From: Datisca glomerata
Taxonomy: Eukaryota > Streptophyta > Magnoliopsida > Cucurbitales > Datiscaceae
Length of the DNA: 64,000 bases
Assembly: GCA_003255025.1 (NCBI GenBank)
Contig: QANY01013855.1
Span: 1,331,524-1,395,523, forward strand
Reading direction: 5' to 3'
In this document: positions 37,640 through 50,520 of the stretch, piece by piece
Position numbering within the stretch: the stretch's first letter is position 1
How the letters are laid out: every line of letters begins with the position of its first letter
Notes under the pieces: model-generated
Told to the model about the DNA's origin: nothing
The model's input: the letters and a program-made list of their open reading frames with translations, nothing else
Database searches by the model: none
Made by a program: the position numbers and the translations under genes

Positions 37640-38090
37640 AAATGAAATATTACACGATGACTGTGTAATCATCATGTAGTTTACACGAGGCTTTCACGAG
37701 CATCGTGTAGTGTACACGAGGCATTCACGAGAATTGTGTAGTGTATACTACACTTTGATCATGTAGACCTCGTGTACTATAATAGGTCCTACATGATGAC
37801 TATAAGATGATCATGTAGTGTACGCGGGGACTACACGAGTATTGTATAGTGTACAAGAGGATTACACGATCATCATGTGGCCATCCTGTACACCACACGA
37901 TGATCATGTAGTGTAGTAGATGCTACACGATGCTCGTGAACTGTGAAGAAGTTCCTGATGCACCACACGATGATCGTGTAGTGTGCACGATGTCTACACA
38001 AGGATCGTGTACCCAGCGTGTAGTCTACACGATCACTATACGAGACTCGTGTAGTACTCATATAGACCTCTTTTACACTTCAATATCATT
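37640..38090. repeat. Palindromic GTGTAG array, right end of MULE B
   Basis: Units such as ACACGATGATCGTGTAGTGT and CTACACGAGGCTTTCACGA repeated across 450 bp. Collinear with 25310-25740 in copy A. Confidence 0.8.
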
Positions 38091-38550
38091 TTTGTAGTGA
38101 TATTGTATAATAAATGAACTTCAAACAATGTTATAGAAAGAAAAAAATAAATAAATATTCTTAGAAAACTCATGAACATGAAAAATCTATGAAAATTCAA
38201 GCTTTCCAGAAAGAAGAAAACAAAACTTATACATGTTCCAGAAAGAAGAATTAACAATCATTTGTTGTTTTAGGAAGAAGAAAGAAGACAAAGAAGAAGA
38301 TGAAGAAGAAAACAAAGAGGAAAACAAAGACGTAGAAAAGAAAGAAGGAGAAATGAGGTGGGTAGGGAGGTTTTGAGTGTTAAGTGAGTAGACCATGACA
38401 TTTAATTGGATAACTTATAAGAAGGGCAACAGAAAAAAAAAAAAGAAAAAGTGAAGAAAAAATGGGGCAAGGGTCAGGGTAAGCAAAAATTAATGTATGA
38501 GTTAATTTATGTAAAATGATCAGTGTATGGATTGATTTTTATAAAAAAAC

Positions 38551-39260
38551 TCTTTTAGTTTTGGGGAGTTTTTTTAGTCATCTTAGTCTTTTAGTTTAAT
38601 TTAATGGAATTAGTTAATTATTATTTAATTAGTGTTTTTAATAATTAATATTTTTAATTTCAGTAATTAAAAAAACTATTAGATTTTAACGGAAGTTAAA
38701 TAAGAGGGGTATAAATGACTAATTCTTATACTTTAAGGGTATTTGATGTTAAAAAATAATTTAAGGGTATAAATTATAAAAAAAAAATGTAATTTAACTT
38801 AACTTGTGATACATCACAAATATATATGATACAATTGTTATCATTGCATCTTCATAAATTAAAAAATATAATCAATATTTTTTCGATCACATAAATTTAT
38901 AGTCAAATGACATTACTCATTGGCCAATGATCAAAGAGTTGTAAATTGACCTTTTTCCTATTAATTTCATAATCTACGTGGATACAGCGTGTCCTTTTCT
39001 TGATTTTATTGCCAGATATATTTGAGACAGAGCCTCCTTCCGCCAACTATGAGCCAGAAGAGAAAATTGTGGATATTGTAATTTGACGTGTCATGCCTTA
39101 TATCCACGGGCGTTGAATATTCAAGGAGAACCTCTAACTAGTTACCAGCTAGCTCAACTTCCTTTACCGGTCATCTGGAATCTGTTCGCCTTCGTCCATT
39201 TCTCTCCCTCTTAAAACTCGATCTCAACTGCTGCTCGTTTTCTTTCCGTAAACTGTTTCT
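38551..39260 (+). promoter_or_regulatory. Promoter region of the PAA2-like gene
   Basis: The far part (38551-38900) is AT-rich, probably decayed repeat. The near part (38930-39260) becomes richer in C and pyrimidine tracts (TTTCTCTCCCTC near 39200), typical of a plant 5' leader. No TATA box at a convincing distance, and no cluster of GTAC copper-response cores, was seen. Confidence 0.4.
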
Positions 39261-42200
39261 ATGGCTGCTGAGTTAGTGCGAATTTCTCTCTCAGCTCATC
39301 CTAAACTTTGCTTTGTTCGCAGCCCCGCAGCTAATGTTCACCGGTTTGACTTCCAGTTCTACCTGCCCAGACGGCATTGTCGTCAGCTTCTCTTTCCTAC
39401 ACAAAGCCGCCATCGTTTTTGGGGATTTTCGGGTCGGAATCTTGTTGTTTCGAGTTCTCTGTACACAGAATCTTTGGCGCAAGGCGCAGTTTTTCAACAG
39501 GAACAGCGCGAAGAGTTGTCGGTTCTGCTTGATGTCTCCGGAATGATGTGTGGCTCGTGCGTATCTCGAGTCAAATCGGTCCTCTCCACTGACGATAGAG
39601 TTGACTCGGTGGTGGTCAACATGTTGACCGAGACGGCTGCGATTCGGTTGAAACGGGAGAAGGTTGCGCATAAAGCTGATTCGGCAGCAAACGTGGCGGA
39701 GAGCCTGGCTCGGAGACTGACGGAGTGTGGTTTCCCAGCGAAGAGGAGGATCTCGGGAATGGGAGTGGCGGAGAATGTGAGGAAGTGGAAAGAGACGATG
39801 AAGAAGAAGGAAGAAATGCTAGTTAAGAGTGGGAATCGGGTGGCTTTTGCGTGGACTTTGGTGGCCTTGTGCTGTGGTTCTCATGCTTCCCACATCTTGC
39901 ACTCTCTTGGAATTCATATTGCTCATGGTAGTGTATTATTTCTAGTTGATGTCTATCTCTTTCTGTATGTCAGACTAACATAAGATAAGTACTTTCCAAG
40001 TCGTAAAAGTATGGTGACTGCTGACAGTAAAGTTAATTTCAAACTATTCGTATTGATTGCTTCAGGATCATTGTGGGAGACACTTCACAATTCGTACCTG
40101 AAGGGTGGATTGGCTTTGGGAGCTCTTTTGGGACCGGGACGAGGTCAGTTGGAATCCCCCCATCTCCGGTTGATTGCATCTTCCGTCGTAGTTAAAAGTA
40201 ACTATATTGCCAACAGCCGTAGATTGCTTTCATTTGCATTAGATACTTTTCCCTTCACTCTCACTTCTCATGATAGGGGCAGCTTCCTGTTCATCACTTT
40301 CTAGATAATTTTCATTTTCAAAGCTATCTCCTGTTCGCCTTTACTTCCTGTGTGTCAACTCATAGGAAAGAATAATTCCTAATCTAGTTATTAGTGAAAG
40401 TGAGAATTTTTTCATTATTTTGTGGACCCTTGATGATGTCAAGAGTGCTAGTTTACTGCAGACTTGCTTTTTGATGGTTTGAGGGCGTTCAAGAAGGGAT
40501 CGCCAAATATGAATTCCCTTGTGGGTTTTGGCACCGTTGCTGCATTTTTCATTAGTGCGGTGAGATGCCTTATTAAAGCCGATAATGAAATTTCCTTGCA
40601 TTGCACGGTTGTTGCTGATTTGTTCTCCTTTTTTTTTGTTTTGAATTGCCATCTCGTCTCTTGTAGGTCTCTCTTCTCAACCCTGGACTTCAATGGGATG
40701 CCACATTCTTTGATGAACCGGTGACTTGCTTTACTTTCACCTTTCTCCTTATGTTTGACCCTGTTTGCTTATGTCTATCTTGGTATATAATTTGCTTATT
40801 GCCAGCCCTTGTCAAAATTTCAAGCCATGATTGTGCAACCTACCTTTACGTTGGTTTGGCTTTTCCATTGTCATATGTGGATAACTTTACAAATACCACC
40901 TTTGTATCTTAGTTAATAATAAGATTCTTGTTTACTTTCCATTCAGGTGTATCTATTTCCAACCAACCTTTGAAGTTTAAATCTATCATTCTTGTTGAGC
41001 ATATTTTTCTCATGGAAACTCTTCTATTGTAGTATGCAGGTCATGCTTCTCGGTTTTGTGCTCCTTGGACGTTCTCTAGAAGAAAAGGCCAGGATCAGGG
41101 CGTCTAGTGATATGAATGAGCTTTTAGTAAGTTACAGTATGCTTGATATCTTATACTTTAATTGATAAACCTAAGGGCATGGTTAAGTTACAAACAGACC
41201 AACTCCCATGATGCTTTCTGGGCCCCTCCTAGATCTTGTATTGAATTGACATAGTTATATAAGACTTGCATTGCAAAAAGGTTCCTGTGAAGTTACGTTG
41301 ATAATATGGAAAATTATTCCTATATGATGATTACAATTCTCTATCCCTATGTCGGTCATTGCCCGTATATATATGTTGATAACTTTGGTGTTGTTTGGCA
41401 GGCTTGCTCATGTAGTCAAACATGATTGTGCTAGTCAATTGCTTAACCAATTTGTGTTTACCAATTTAAATAGAATTTCTCATGTTGCATGGAATGATTT
41501 ATTAATGTCTATTTTTCTAATGGTCATTTGGTAATAGTTTCACTTGATTCGTAAATGTTTGGTTTATTGCAGTCATTGGTATCCACCCGATCACGACTTA
41601 TTATAATTCCCTCAGAAAGTAATTCCTCCTCCGATAGCGTGCTTTGTTCTGATGCAATTTGCATTGAAGCTCCTACTGATGACATTCGGGTTGGAGACTC
41701 GGTGTTAATTTTACCCGGAGAAACCATACCTGTGGACGTAAGCTTTTCAGATTGTTACCTTGGTGTATATTTATATATGTATTAGCATATCAAGCTTGAG
41801 TTCAAAATTTTAATGGTAACCCCATATTTTCTAGAGTCAGAGTCAGAAAGATGCTTAGTAGTCCAAAATTATCTTTCACAGGGAAAAGTTCTTGCAGGAA
41901 GAAGTGTTGTGGATGAATCCATGCTTACAGGGGAATCTCTTCCTGTCTTTAAGGAAGAAGGCCTTGTTGTCTCAGCTGGAACAATAAATTGGGTATGGTT
42001 CATTAAGATATTTTTTTAATAATTCAATCATTTATGAAACTTGAGGAAAATCACAAATGAATAAAATTAACACCTCTGACTAGTAATCTTGGTTTCTTGC
42101 TAAATTCAAAAGTTTGGAAGTTCTCTTGAAATTAAATATTTGCTGCTACCTTTGATTGATTTATGTACGGTTTAAACAGTGTCTATATTTTATTTTATTT

Positions 42201-45200
42201 CAGGATGGCCCATTGAGGATCGAAGCCACTTCGACTGGCTCCAACTCAACTATATCTAAGATTATCCGAATGGTAATGAAGTATTTCCTCGTGTAACAGA
42301 AAGTTGTGCTCTTATAGAAAACTTATAAAACAATAATCCTGTTGTACTATATTAAGTCCTTTTATGAAAGAAAATGTACAGCGGCCTGAAATTTAGTTAG
42401 TTAGGGAGGGANNNNNNNNNNNNNNNNNNNNNNNNNNNNNNNNNNNNNNNNNNNNNNNNNNNNNNNNNNNNNNNNNNNNNNNNNNNNNNNNNNNNNNNNN
42501 NNNNNNNNNNNNNNNNNNNNNNNNNNNNNNNNNNNNNNNNNNNNNNNNNNNNNNNNNNNNNNNNNNAGGGAGGGTTTAGGGAGGGAGGGAGGGAGGGGTA
42601 TACATGAGTAGCTGTACTCTTACACTGTTTGTAAATACTTTCTTTCATTTGTGTCTTGCTTGTAATTTTCAGGTTGAGGATGCACAAGGCCATGAAGCAC
42701 CGGTACAGAGGCTTGCAGATTCAATAGCTGGACCATTTGTTTACACTGTAATGACTCTATCAGCAGCTACATTTGCTTTTTGGTAGGTGTTACCTGTTAG
42801 CTCTTCTTTTCCTTTGGAAAAATCATGCAGTTAAAGGTGAGGACTGAAGAATTCATAGCCAAGTCATGATATCTCATCCAAGTATTATGATATTCTAGGA
42901 TGGGTGACTTAAATTCATGTCTGTGACCAGATATTTGGATTTGGAAATTCATCTCAATTAATATCACTATTTAACTGTATGATTTTGAATTCTCATGTGT
43001 TTTTATCACTCTGCCTGCTATTTATGTTTTGTTGCTTTCGCTATCAGGTACTACTTTGGATCCCATATTTTTCCAGATGTTTTAACTAACGATATTGCTG
43101 GACCAGATGGAGATTCATTGCTTCTAAGCTTGAAACTTTCAGTGGATGTCTTGGTTAGTAGTTCTTGAAGTTATTCTCTTAATAGCCAACGACATCTGGT
43201 GTCTTCTTTAACTTGTGTATGTGCTAGAAAGACTGTTTGATATTTTATATGAGGAAGAAAGGCTGTTTTTGAAGCTTGGATTAATATTTTTAAGGCCAAA
43301 TGTTAGCTGAATAACATATATGAGAAACTATGATTGTTATTTGATCCACATAATTTTATAGTGCTGCTTCTTCGATCATACATATCTGGTCATACATCTT
43401 ACCTTGTACTCTATTCTTTTGTTTAACTTGCAAAAAAACAGAGAACATTTCTATAATTTATTATCACTATCAAGATATTTCCCTTTTCAGGTAGTTTCTT
43501 GCCCATGTGCACTTGGACTCGCTACTCCCACAGCAATTCTAGTTGGCACCTCCCTTGGTGAGTGTTCATTACATTTTCATCCAATTAAAATATTGAAGTC
43601 AGACTTCCTAAATAAGTCTGCTAGAGAATTGTCCAACTCGTGGGAAGCTTCAAGCTTGTGAGTTGTGACACAAATCTTTTTGGTGATTATCTTTGGCGCT
43701 GCCAACACTTTTAACTAGGAGCTATCTGGCTTACTATTACGTGTGTATTTAACTCTCTGCTTTTAGAATGTCTCATTAACTCATGACAAGTGGTAATAGG
43801 TCACCTTACCAGCGAGAAAAATTTATGAAGATGGCTTTTTCTCATTCAAATGATGTTTCCATGCATAGACAGTTCATTTGGATATTTTTGGAAAGAATAT
43901 CTGTCTTTTGAATTCATTAGAAGGGGCATAATATTTATTGATAATAGTAAGCCTTCAAATATTTTTTGGTCAATATTTGTGCAGATCATTTAGTCTTCCT
44001 AGTTCACTTGAATATGAAAATCGTCTTGAAAAAGTTTGAAATTGTTGTTGATGGTTCATATGAACAGAAATTTCTAGTTATATAGTTTACAGATAATGTA
44101 GTTATGGTGTTCCATCTCATGCACTAAAATGAGCAGGGGCACGACAAGGACTTCTTATAAGAGGAGGTGATGTCTTAGAACGTTTGGCCAGTATTGATTG
44201 TGTTGCTTTTGACAAGGTAAACTACTCTCTCTATCTCTGCATGCCCATAGGAATCTCACACAAAACATGCATAGACATTTCTTCGAAAGCTTTCAGAATG
44301 TCGAGTGAAATATCATATATTACAATGGAGAAATCTTTTCACAGCCTTACCAATTTATCAGCCTTCAGACAGGGACTCTTACTGAAGGAAAGCCTGCTGT
44401 TTCGGCTGTGGCTTCCTGTGTTTATGGAGAATCAGAGATTCTTCAAATTGCGGCTGCAGTAGAGAAAACTGCATCACATCCAATCGCAAAAGCAGTAGTA
44501 AATAAAGCGGAATCGTTAAACTTGAGCATCCCAGTCACAAGAGGACAGTTATCAGAACCAGGTTTTGGAACCTTAGCTGAAGTAGATGGGTTTCTGGTTG
44601 CAGTTGGTTCTTTGGAATGGGTTCATGACCAGTTCGAGAAGAAGGCTACTGTCTCTGATCTTAAAAACCTTGAGCTTGCTGTGTATCAGTCATTGGAAGC
44701 AGTGACCTTATCAACTAATTCAAAAACAGTTGTTTATGTTGGACGTGAAGGAGAAGGCATTATTGGTGCTATTATACTATGTGATAATTTGCGCCATGAT
44801 GCTGAATCTACTGTAACTAGGTAATCTGCTTTACTGTCAAACGACATACTGTTAAAGATGTTGAAGAATATAGTTATAAGAGTTCTCTGAATTTTTTTCC
44901 CATCTGAGTGAATATAATCTTTCCTTGCCATTTTCATTCTTGTTTTCGATGACCATGCAAGCTTGGCAAGACACATGTCCTAATGTCCTCCCCTGCATTG
45001 TCATTCCATCTTCAAGATTGTATGATATTTTGAGACGCCATGTAAATAATTGAATTCTTTTTAAATAGATTTTCTGTCTCCGGACATTAACATTTTAAGA
45101 TGATATCATTGATCTTCAAGCTTGCATTCTACTTGTCGTATAGACAATCTCTTGTACCATGTGATTAATTTGTTGCTTCGATTTGAAGGCTCCAACAGAA

Positions 45201-46502
45201 GGGTATCAAAACAGTACTCTTATCTGGAGACAGGGAAGAAGCAGTTGCAACTATAGGAAAATCAGTTGGAATACAAAGAGAATTTATAAATGCATCATTG
45301 ACGCCACAGCAGAAATCTGGAATTATTTCATCTCTTAAAGCTGCAGGACATCATGTTGCTATGGTATTAATTTCCAATTGAGTGACACGTATTCCTCTAG
45401 AAGTTCATTTGCATTCACATCACATAAAATCTATCTATTTCTAAATCCAATGATTGTGGTACTACACCTCATTTTCAAGTACCCAGTTAGACCTAGGTCT
45501 TAAGAAAAGGGGTACTGAAGCCTTATAACTAGTTAAGAATGGCAATATCCAAATGATGTGGAAGAACATTGCAACAGAATCAAATATCTATACCTTCTCG
45601 AAAGGGGTCAATTTTTTTCCGTGGAACCAACATGAGCACACTATTACAATGCTATTTCTAATATTTTCTCCAACTGACGTTTCTGATTTGATATAGATAG
45701 GTGATGGCATAAACGATGCACCATCCTTGGCTTCTTCCGATGTTGGGATAGCTCTGCAGATTGAAGCACAAGAAAATGCCGCTTCCAATGCAGCATCCAT
45801 TATACTTCTTGGAAACAGACTATCTCAAGTATGTTTTTTTTTTCTGGGTGACGTCTAAAATTTTTGTAGCCTGAATTAACATATATGAAGTGCTCGACAT
45901 TATAAGTTGCTCCTTTATCATCTCCACTCAGCTGTCAATATGGAATATTTCTATTTTGGTAATATCACGTAAGATTTAATCTGTCTTCACTTGTTACCGA
46001 GTTCTAACTGAATTATCTCTGTGCATATGGTGAAATCTTCTGCTGTTAAACACTGGAGCTTCTTTGCCTAGATTGGAAAGTAGAATCTAATATCTCTTCT
46101 TTTTCTTTTCTTCCCTCTGTATTACAGGTTGTAGATGCACTGGAACTTTCACAGGCAACAATGGCCAAAGTGTACCAAAATTTGTCATGGGCAGTAGCCT
46201 ACAATGTTGTTGCCATCCCAATTGCTGCTGGAGTACTACTTCCCCAATTCGAGTTGGCCATGACACCTTCTCTTTCTGGTGAGAAACCTACCCTAATCGA
46301 ATTCGGCTTAAACATTTCATCTGATAACTTACTAGACAGAAAACCATCCCTAGCATGCTCTTTGAAGTGAATCAGTTTATTTCAGTTCTTATCTATAATG
46401 TTTGGTTTTTCAGGGGGGTTAATGGCCTTGAGCTCGATATTTGTCGTCTCGAATTCGTTACTTCTGCAATTCCATGGTAAGGGATCCAAAACGACGAGCT
46501 AA
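39261..46502 (+). CDS. PAA2: Chloroplast thylakoid copper-transporting P1B-ATPase (PAA2/HMA8-like)
   Basis: Seventeen exons close into 896 codons: 39261-39927, 40066-40143, 40462-40559, 40667-40720, 41040-41126, 41573-41737, 41882-41992, 42204-42272, 42673-42782, 43048-43153, 43491-43557, 44137-44216, 44369-44820, 45189-45363, 45697-45828, 46128-46278, 46414-46502. Order of motifs: plastid leader (about 1-65), heavy-metal-binding GMMCGSC (94-100), actuator TGES (399-402), transmembrane copper site CPC (519-521), phosphorylation loop DKTGTLT (563-569), nucleotide-binding HP (601-602), hinge GDGIND (775-780), final helices with YN and MALSS. The CPC and late YN/SS residues define Cu(I) ATPases. 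The family member pumps copper into the thylakoid lumen for plastocyanin. Length is close to Arabidopsis PAA2. The intron 42273-42672 contains the assembly gap, which does not affect the coding sequence. Confidence 0.95.
42412..42566. other. Assembly gap (155 N) flanked by GGGA repeats
   Basis: Both edges read AGGGAGGG, with more GGGA units on the right (42567-42597). The missing sequence is most likely a longer GGGA tandem repeat that could not be assembled. Intron 8 of the PAA2-like gene. Confidence 0.95.
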
Positions 46503-48980
46503 GTCGAACCAAAGATGCGTGTCAAGTAAATTTAGATAGTAGCGAAGGTAAAGATAAGTGATTTAAGAAGGATGAACGATTGTTCACTCTGCAACTTTTT
46601 GGTATAAGTTGTAGAACCCCTTTCTTTCATATCCATAAACATAGAATTCTTGCAATGATATGATAGGTTCAGTATGAACTATTTTGTCCAAATTCAAATT
46701 CTCGAAATGTAATAAAAACCAATGTGAAGTATGAATGTATGGGTCATCATATACTTTCACATGCCAGCTAACTAATCAACTATGGATAAGATTGAATATG
46801 GCTATGGAAAAATATAGCAACTAGGAATTTCTGAGATAGAAGACCCTTTCTCCTTTGAAGAACAGGAACGATCTGTTCCAATGAGCCAATGGCTCAGTTG
46901 GACTCAAAATCAAAACAAAAAATCAAATATATATATATATATATATATATCAGCTGGAAGTTGAATTGTTTTTCAATGGTCCAGATTTGCCAAATATGAT
47001 TCTCATGTTCTCAGCTCTCTTAAACAAGAGAGAATCATGATCATATAATTTCACACCTCCAAAAAAGGGCAGTGGCTTTTGGATCAGATGAGGAATTACG
47101 AACACGAAGAATTATGTTGTGTCGTTGTCTCTGAAAAAGTAACTGCCCAAATGGGACGGTCTATGTTGCATCTTGGTCGTTGTCTATTGTTTTTCTTTAC
47201 TATTTTTGCCATGGGAAATATTATTGTAGTCTGACAGATTTCCTGGTGTATCCGGACTCTGTCCCCTCCTGAAAGCAGTCACAGTGCACCAACCTGCAAG
47301 TTGGGAGGGTACAATATAAACATGAATACTGATAGACATTTAACAATCAAACTGCAGTTCATGAATTAGCATATGGTCATTGCTAGTGAAATGATTGGAT
47401 CATTTTTTTTTTTTTTGCCATTGGATTATGAGATAAAGCATAATAATATTTTTGTTTTCTCGGCATCAACGCAGTAATGTACTATTAAAAAAAACAGATA
47501 TGTACTATTGATTTTCCTCATATAACTTACTTTAATAGGAATTAGGTTACTTAGAAAAACATATAAAAAATAAAGAAAGAAATGTTAGATTCAAGTAACA
47601 TTCATCCAATTTATACCAAAACTACAGTGAAATGTCTAAGACAAGATGTGTTGGCACAAAAAATAAACTCACATGCTCACATCATGAAGTGGTAAGTATT
47701 TCGATATTAGATGTGTTTGACAAAAAAAAATATACTCGCACACTCAGAAGCACACTCAGAAGTGGTAAGTATTTCCGTACTAAGTGTAATTTGTAAATAT
47801 TTGACCAAAAACGGAAAACCATTTATTGAATAAGATGGATGGGCCCCAAATTCATCTTATAACACAAACATTAACTAGGGCACGTGATTAAGGAACAAAT
47901 GAAGCTGAGAAGTACTTGATAAAAAAAAAACAACGCCTTGCATGTGATTGGTGGGCCCTATCATCCCCACCATTCCTTTACTGCCTTCTCACTCTGCCCA
48001 ACTCCATCATCATCAATTCATCATAACCATTGCGATTAAATTGAACCCAACCACAAAAAAAAACTCCACTTATTGCATTGGCAAAAAATAATTGTACTGG
48101 TATGTTCTTCCTCATGATATAGGAGAATGAGAGAATATTGAAATATGCAGACTTTGAATTTTGGAATTTGGAGGTGCATGGAATCTTCAAGCAGGCTTCT
48201 TTTGTAGGATTTTTTTTTCTTTATTTCTTTTTCTGTTTTGAATCGAACAATTACTCACAAATAAGTTTATCCAATGTAGTAATTTGAAGGATAAGATAGT
48301 TCTTATACTTGTTTAATAACACATATTTTAGATATCATTATTCCGAATAATATTTTTCTTGATTCATTCTTAATATTTGTAATTTGACCCGAAAAATCAA
48401 ATAAATTTCAAATCATTAATACTAAAATGCTTTTCGAATACTGAATCAAAGACGTTTTCTGATGTTGAAGTTTTATTAAGAAACAATATTCTTATCTTGT
48501 TATTCACCGGATTTTATGAATCCCGTTTCCATATATGATGAACAGATATTTCTTTTTTACATATTTTTCCAATTAATCGAAAGAAAAAATTGTAAAAAAA
48601 ATTTAGATGACGGATTTTAATTGTTTAAAATTTATCCATAGTATATATATATATATCAATCTTAATATATTAAAAAAGATTTAAATGGGAGGAATTTTGT
48701 ATTCTCCTTTTTACCATTCAAGTCTACTTAAATATAATTCATTTAGTGGAATATTATTTTTATTTAATAATACAAATAGAAACATAAATATGAATTTTGA
48801 GGTTATAAATTAAATATTATATCTATGAATTTTGAGGTTATAAATTAAATATTATATAATATTTTGTATGTTATCAAAACATGAAAATTCATAGAAATGA
48901 ATTGAGATAAATATTTTTTAAAAAGATGAATTATCTCTTAACATGATATAATCTAACAAATGAACGAATAATCATTTTGT
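46503..48980. other. Intergenic region downstream of PAA2
   Basis: The 3' UTR of PAA2 is expected at 46503-46700. An (AT)n tract lies at about 46928-46950. A short segment (about 47238-47295, minus strand) reads QEGTESGYTRKSVRLQ then stop and might be a stray exon, but nothing attaches to it. A short duplication around AAGTGGTAAGTATTTC lies at 47690-47780, and a tandem copy of ATGAATTTTGAGGTTATAAA at about 48790-48845. No gene supported. Confidence 0.4.
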
Positions 48981-48985
48981 ATACT

Positions 48986-49233
48986 ATTCAAATAATAATT
49001 TTATGAAGTAAAATTTCAACAATATTGTTAACAAACTAATGTAATTATTATTGCTATTATTTTATTTTAAATTTAGATTACAATTGTTTTAAAAAAATAA
49101 TGTGTTTATTTTAACATTATTATTAATTTTAAATTTTAAAGCAAAGAACGTAATAATAATAATAATAATAATAATTACATTAGTTTGTTACCAATATTGT
49201 TGAAATCTTACTTCATAGAATTATTATTTGAAT
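48986..49233. mobile_element. Small inverted-repeat element (MITE-like)
   Basis: The left arm 48986-49053 and right arm 49166-49233 are nearly perfect reverse complements (for example TGTTAACAAACTAATGTAAT against ATTACATTAGTTTGTTACCA). The loop is about 110 bp and includes an (AAT)n run. Total about 250 bp. AT-rich flanks prevent calling a target duplication. Confidence 0.75.
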
Positions 49234-49629
49234 AATATGAAATTTTATTAACAAACAACATCATAAAATGTTTATTTTAACATTATTATCAATTTTAAAT
49301 TTTATGTGTATTTTAACTTACTTAACATTTACAAGTTGTTGGCTGGTATATACAAATGTCTACTATATATTTATATATACGTGTATAGAACAAATTTACA
49401 GTTTAAAAAGAATAATTCACTCATTTTCCTATCAATTAAATCCATCATTTTATTCATTACAGTTCTTAATTGACCCTACATGGGAAGGGGTGCCATAGTA
49501 TTCCAGACCTCTTGGCGGCTTTGTTCTACTTTTGTATTAGGAAAATTTTAGGATGCCTGCAAAAATAATTTTATGTAGTCAGATTTATTAAATACATACT
49601 AGTAGTCCACTATATATGTAATTAGTTTT
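49234..49629. other. AT-rich spacer between two inverted-repeat elements
   Basis: Includes a second copy of the segment TTTATTTTAACATTATTA (49270) found in the loop of the preceding element (49106). No gene seen; a 76-codon open frame here is Ile/Tyr-rich with no features. Confidence 0.4.
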
Positions 49630-49675
49630 ATCAAATATGTTTAAATTAATAAATCTTGAAGGGATACACTAAACA

Positions 49676-50520
49676 CGTATTTGTGTTCACCAAATACATA
49701 GTAGGTTCACCAAATACATAGTAGGTTCACCAAATACAAATGGGGTTCATTAAATACGTAGTGAGATTCACCAAATATGTAATGAGGTTTATCAAATAAG
49801 TATGAATTAATAATTCTTAGAGGGGTTTACCAAATATGTATTGAGATTCACCAAATACGTAGTGGGGTTCACCGAATACATAATGGGGTTCACCAAATAC
49901 GTATCAATTAATAATTTTTGGAGGGGTTCACCGAATATGTATTAGGCTTCACCAAATATGTACTAAGGTTCACCAAATACGTAATGGAGTTCACCGAATA
50001 CATAATGGGGTTTACCGAATACGTACAAATTAATAATTCTTGGAGGGGTTCACTAAAAATGTACTTGGGTTCACCAATTGCGTACTGGGGTTCACCAAAT
50101 ACGTACAAAGTCATTTTGGTGAACCCCACCAAAAATTATTAATTTTGTACGTATTTGGTGAACTCCACTATGTATTGGTGAACCCAGTACATATTTGGTG
50201 AACCCCTCCAAGAATTATTAATTTACGTATTTGGTGAACCCCATTACGTATCTGGTGAACCCAGTACATATTTGGTGAACCCCTCCAAGAATTATTAATT
50301 TACGTATTTGGTGAACCCCATTACGTATCTGGTGAACCCCGTACATATTTGGTGAACCCCTCCAAGAATTATTAATTTACGTATTTGGTGAACCCCATTA
50401 CGTATCTGGTGAACCCCGTTAGGTATTTGATGAACTCCACTACGTATTTGGTGAACCCCATTACATATTTGGTAAATCTCTAAAAAAAAAAATTTTAATT
50501 TTTGGTGAACCCCTCAAGAT
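49676..50520. repeat. GGTTCACCAAATACG array, itself folded back
   Basis: Sixteen or more units of about 20-26 bp in plus orientation to about 50110. They then run as reverse complement (TTTGGTGAACCCC) to about 50520. Punctuated by 'ttaataattcttggagggg' at intervals of about 120 bp, so a higher-order unit exists. Short open frames across it are repeat translations. Confidence 0.9.

Larger units (their letters stand above)
33262..38550. mobile_element. MULE copy B (Ulp1-bearing Mutator-like element, decayed)
   Basis: Block order matches copy A: left array (33265-33450), Ulp1-type gene on the plus strand (33500-35700), central array (35880-36020), transposase on the minus strand (36030-37620), right array (37640-38090) and a common tail to about 38550. 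It retains the Ulp1 catalytic region lost from A. It lacks about 1.2 kb between the transposase catalytic block and its N-terminal part (join near 37190). The leftmost part is cut off by the copia LTR. Confidence 0.75.

Noticed and set aside
39291..39671. Minus-strand 126-codon open frame
   Set aside because: Complement of PAA2 exon 1, which has a clear metal-binding motif in the plus frame.
47238..47295. Possible stray exon (minus) reading EGTESGYTRKSVRLQ
   Set aside because: Too short, with no attachable neighbours; recorded only in the intergenic entry.
49908..50142. Open frames on both strands of 74 codons each
   Set aside because: They are translations of the GGTTCACCAAATACG array, which has a period divisible by three in places.
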